This document shows, in pieces, positions 7,969 to 8,475 of a stretch of DNA of 8,475 nt. Both the position numbers and the translations under genes were made by a program. The stretch comes from Halieaceae bacterium (GTDB taxonomy: Bacteria > Pseudomonadota > Gammaproteobacteria > Pseudomonadales > Halieaceae). The DNA lies in the NCBI GenBank assembly GCA_003520285.1, contig DOVB01000267.1, forward strand, positions 1 through 8,475. Reading direction: 5' to 3'. The notes beneath the pieces were generated by a model, which was not told the origin of the DNA, did no database searches, and saw only the letters and a list, made by a program, of their open reading frames with translations. The stretch's first letter is position 1. Every line of letters starts with the position of its first letter.

Positions 7969-7977
7969 TGCTACACT
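7969..7977 (+). promoter_or_regulatory. Possible extended -10 promoter of the phosphatase gene
   Basis: TGCTACACT fits the extended -10 pattern TGn followed by a 4-of-6 hexamer, about 30 bases before the GTG start at 8009. No convincing -35 is at the right distance, and TTGAAA at 7955-7960 is too close. Weak call. Confidence 0.3.
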
Positions 7978-8008
7978 CCAAAACCGTGTGTTGTAAGAGG
8001 TAATCAGT

Positions 8009-8475
8009 GTGAGAATAGACCTTGTCGGGACGCCTAATTTCCGAGACTTTGGGGCGCAGAAGTCGACCGTAAAGGGTCAAACGATCGGAGCAGGTCGTTT
8101 GTTTAGAGCCGGGCATCTGAGCGAGTTAACGGCGCCAGATATCGAGTGTGTGCGGGCTCTCGAGCTAACTCATTTATTCGATTTACGGAGGATATCCGAG
8201 CAGAGTCAATACCCCAACAGTGCGGGGGTGGTAGAGTCAATACCGTGCGTCCTGCCTTTACCAATAGCGCCGGGGCATCAGCATGGTGCGCTCGAAGCGC
8301 TGGCCGAGTTCGCCTCTAGCCCCAATGACAGCCACGAGTTTATGTGTGCTATTTACCGCGAGTTCGCCCGATCCCACTCGGCTACCTTTCGGGCCATGTT
8401 TGCTAGTCTACTCAATCATGATGCCCCCAATCTATTGGTGCATTGTGCCGCAGGTAAAGACCGGACAGGCTTCGC
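8009..8475 (+). CDS. Tyrosine-phosphatase-like protein, 5' part only
   Basis: The open frame starts at GTG with AGAGGT seven bases upstream and runs off the window after 155 codons without a stop. The visible protein has the N-terminal NFRDFG motif (10-15), LFRAGHLSEL (31-40), FDLRRISE (57-64) and, near the end, HCAAGKDRTG (145-154), a full protein tyrosine phosphatase P-loop with catalytic Cys146 and Arg152. NFRD at the N-terminus together with HCxxGKDRTG is typical of the bacterial Tyr_phosphatase_3 (PF13350) group, whose members act on phosphotyrosine, phosphoinositides or other phosphate esters. The substrate cannot be told. No signal peptide or membrane segment is visible, so it is probably cytoplasmic. 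It is divergent from rpsT. Since the C-terminus is missing, its length and any extra domain are unknown. Confidence 0.88.
   Translation, partial: MRIDLVGTPNFRDFGAQKSTVKGQTIGAGRLFRAGHLSELTAPDIECVRALELTHLFDLRRISEQSQYPNSAGVVESIPCVLPLPIAPGHQHGALEALAEFASSPNDSHEFMCAIYREFARSHSATFRAMFASLLNHDAPNLLVHCAAGKDRTGF

Noticed and set aside
7843..8116. Open frames crossing the rpsT-phosphatase intergenic region on both strands
   Set aside because: They overlap the promoters of rpsT and the phosphatase gene, lack ribosome binding sites and show no protein-family resemblance.

Overview
The window is a stretch of ordinary bacterial chromosome, most likely from a gammaproteobacterium of the Pseudomonas/Cellvibrio/marine (OM60- or SAR92-like) side of the class. 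The evidence is protein resemblance (FabA, FabB, GalU, IspB, ObgE, ProB) and gene order: fabA-fabB as a tight pair, and ispB divergent from rplU-rpmA-obgE-proB followed by a convergent rpsT, which is the arrangement known in Pseudomonas. The genus cannot be fixed from the sequence alone. Base composition and codon use look even throughout; I saw no insertion sequence, phage gene, CRISPR array, tRNA or rRNA.

Layout. (1) 1-862, minus strand: fabB (5' part only, cut by the window edge) and fabA, the pair that makes unsaturated fatty acids anaerobically. (2) 875-1039: divergent control region with a good promoter for fabA and a perfect 17-bp inverted repeat in its leader. (3) 1040-3319, plus strand: manC (bifunctional GDP-mannose pyrophosphorylase / mannose-6-phosphate isomerase) and galU (UDP-glucose pyrophosphorylase), a two-gene sugar-nucleotide operon feeding surface polysaccharide synthesis. 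(4) 3316-4278, minus strand: ispB, polyprenyl diphosphate synthase for the quinone side chain, whose stop codon overlaps that of galU. (5) 4279-4517: divergent control region with a near-consensus rplU promoter and a structured 5' leader. (6) 4518-7501, plus strand: rplU, rpmA, a strong intrinsic terminator, obgE and proB; obgE and proB overlap by one base. (7) 7517-7543: terminator that works in both directions between proB and rpsT. (8) 7567-7833, minus strand: rpsT with a GTG start and a near-consensus promoter. (9) 8009-8475, plus strand: start of a tyrosine-phosphatase-like gene, cut by the window end just after its catalytic P-loop.

How it fits together: most genes serve growth-linked tasks (ribosomal proteins L21, L27 and S20, the ribosome-associated GTPase ObgE, proline, quinone, fatty acid and polysaccharide precursors). 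The two ribosomal-protein promoters share the same -10/GC-rich discriminator pattern, suggesting joint growth-rate control. I found no convincing new system. The points most worth a second look are the inverted repeats in the fabA and rplU leaders, the terminator inside the rpmA-obgE gap, the 4-bp stop-codon overlap of galU and ispB, and the phosphatase gene beside rpsT.
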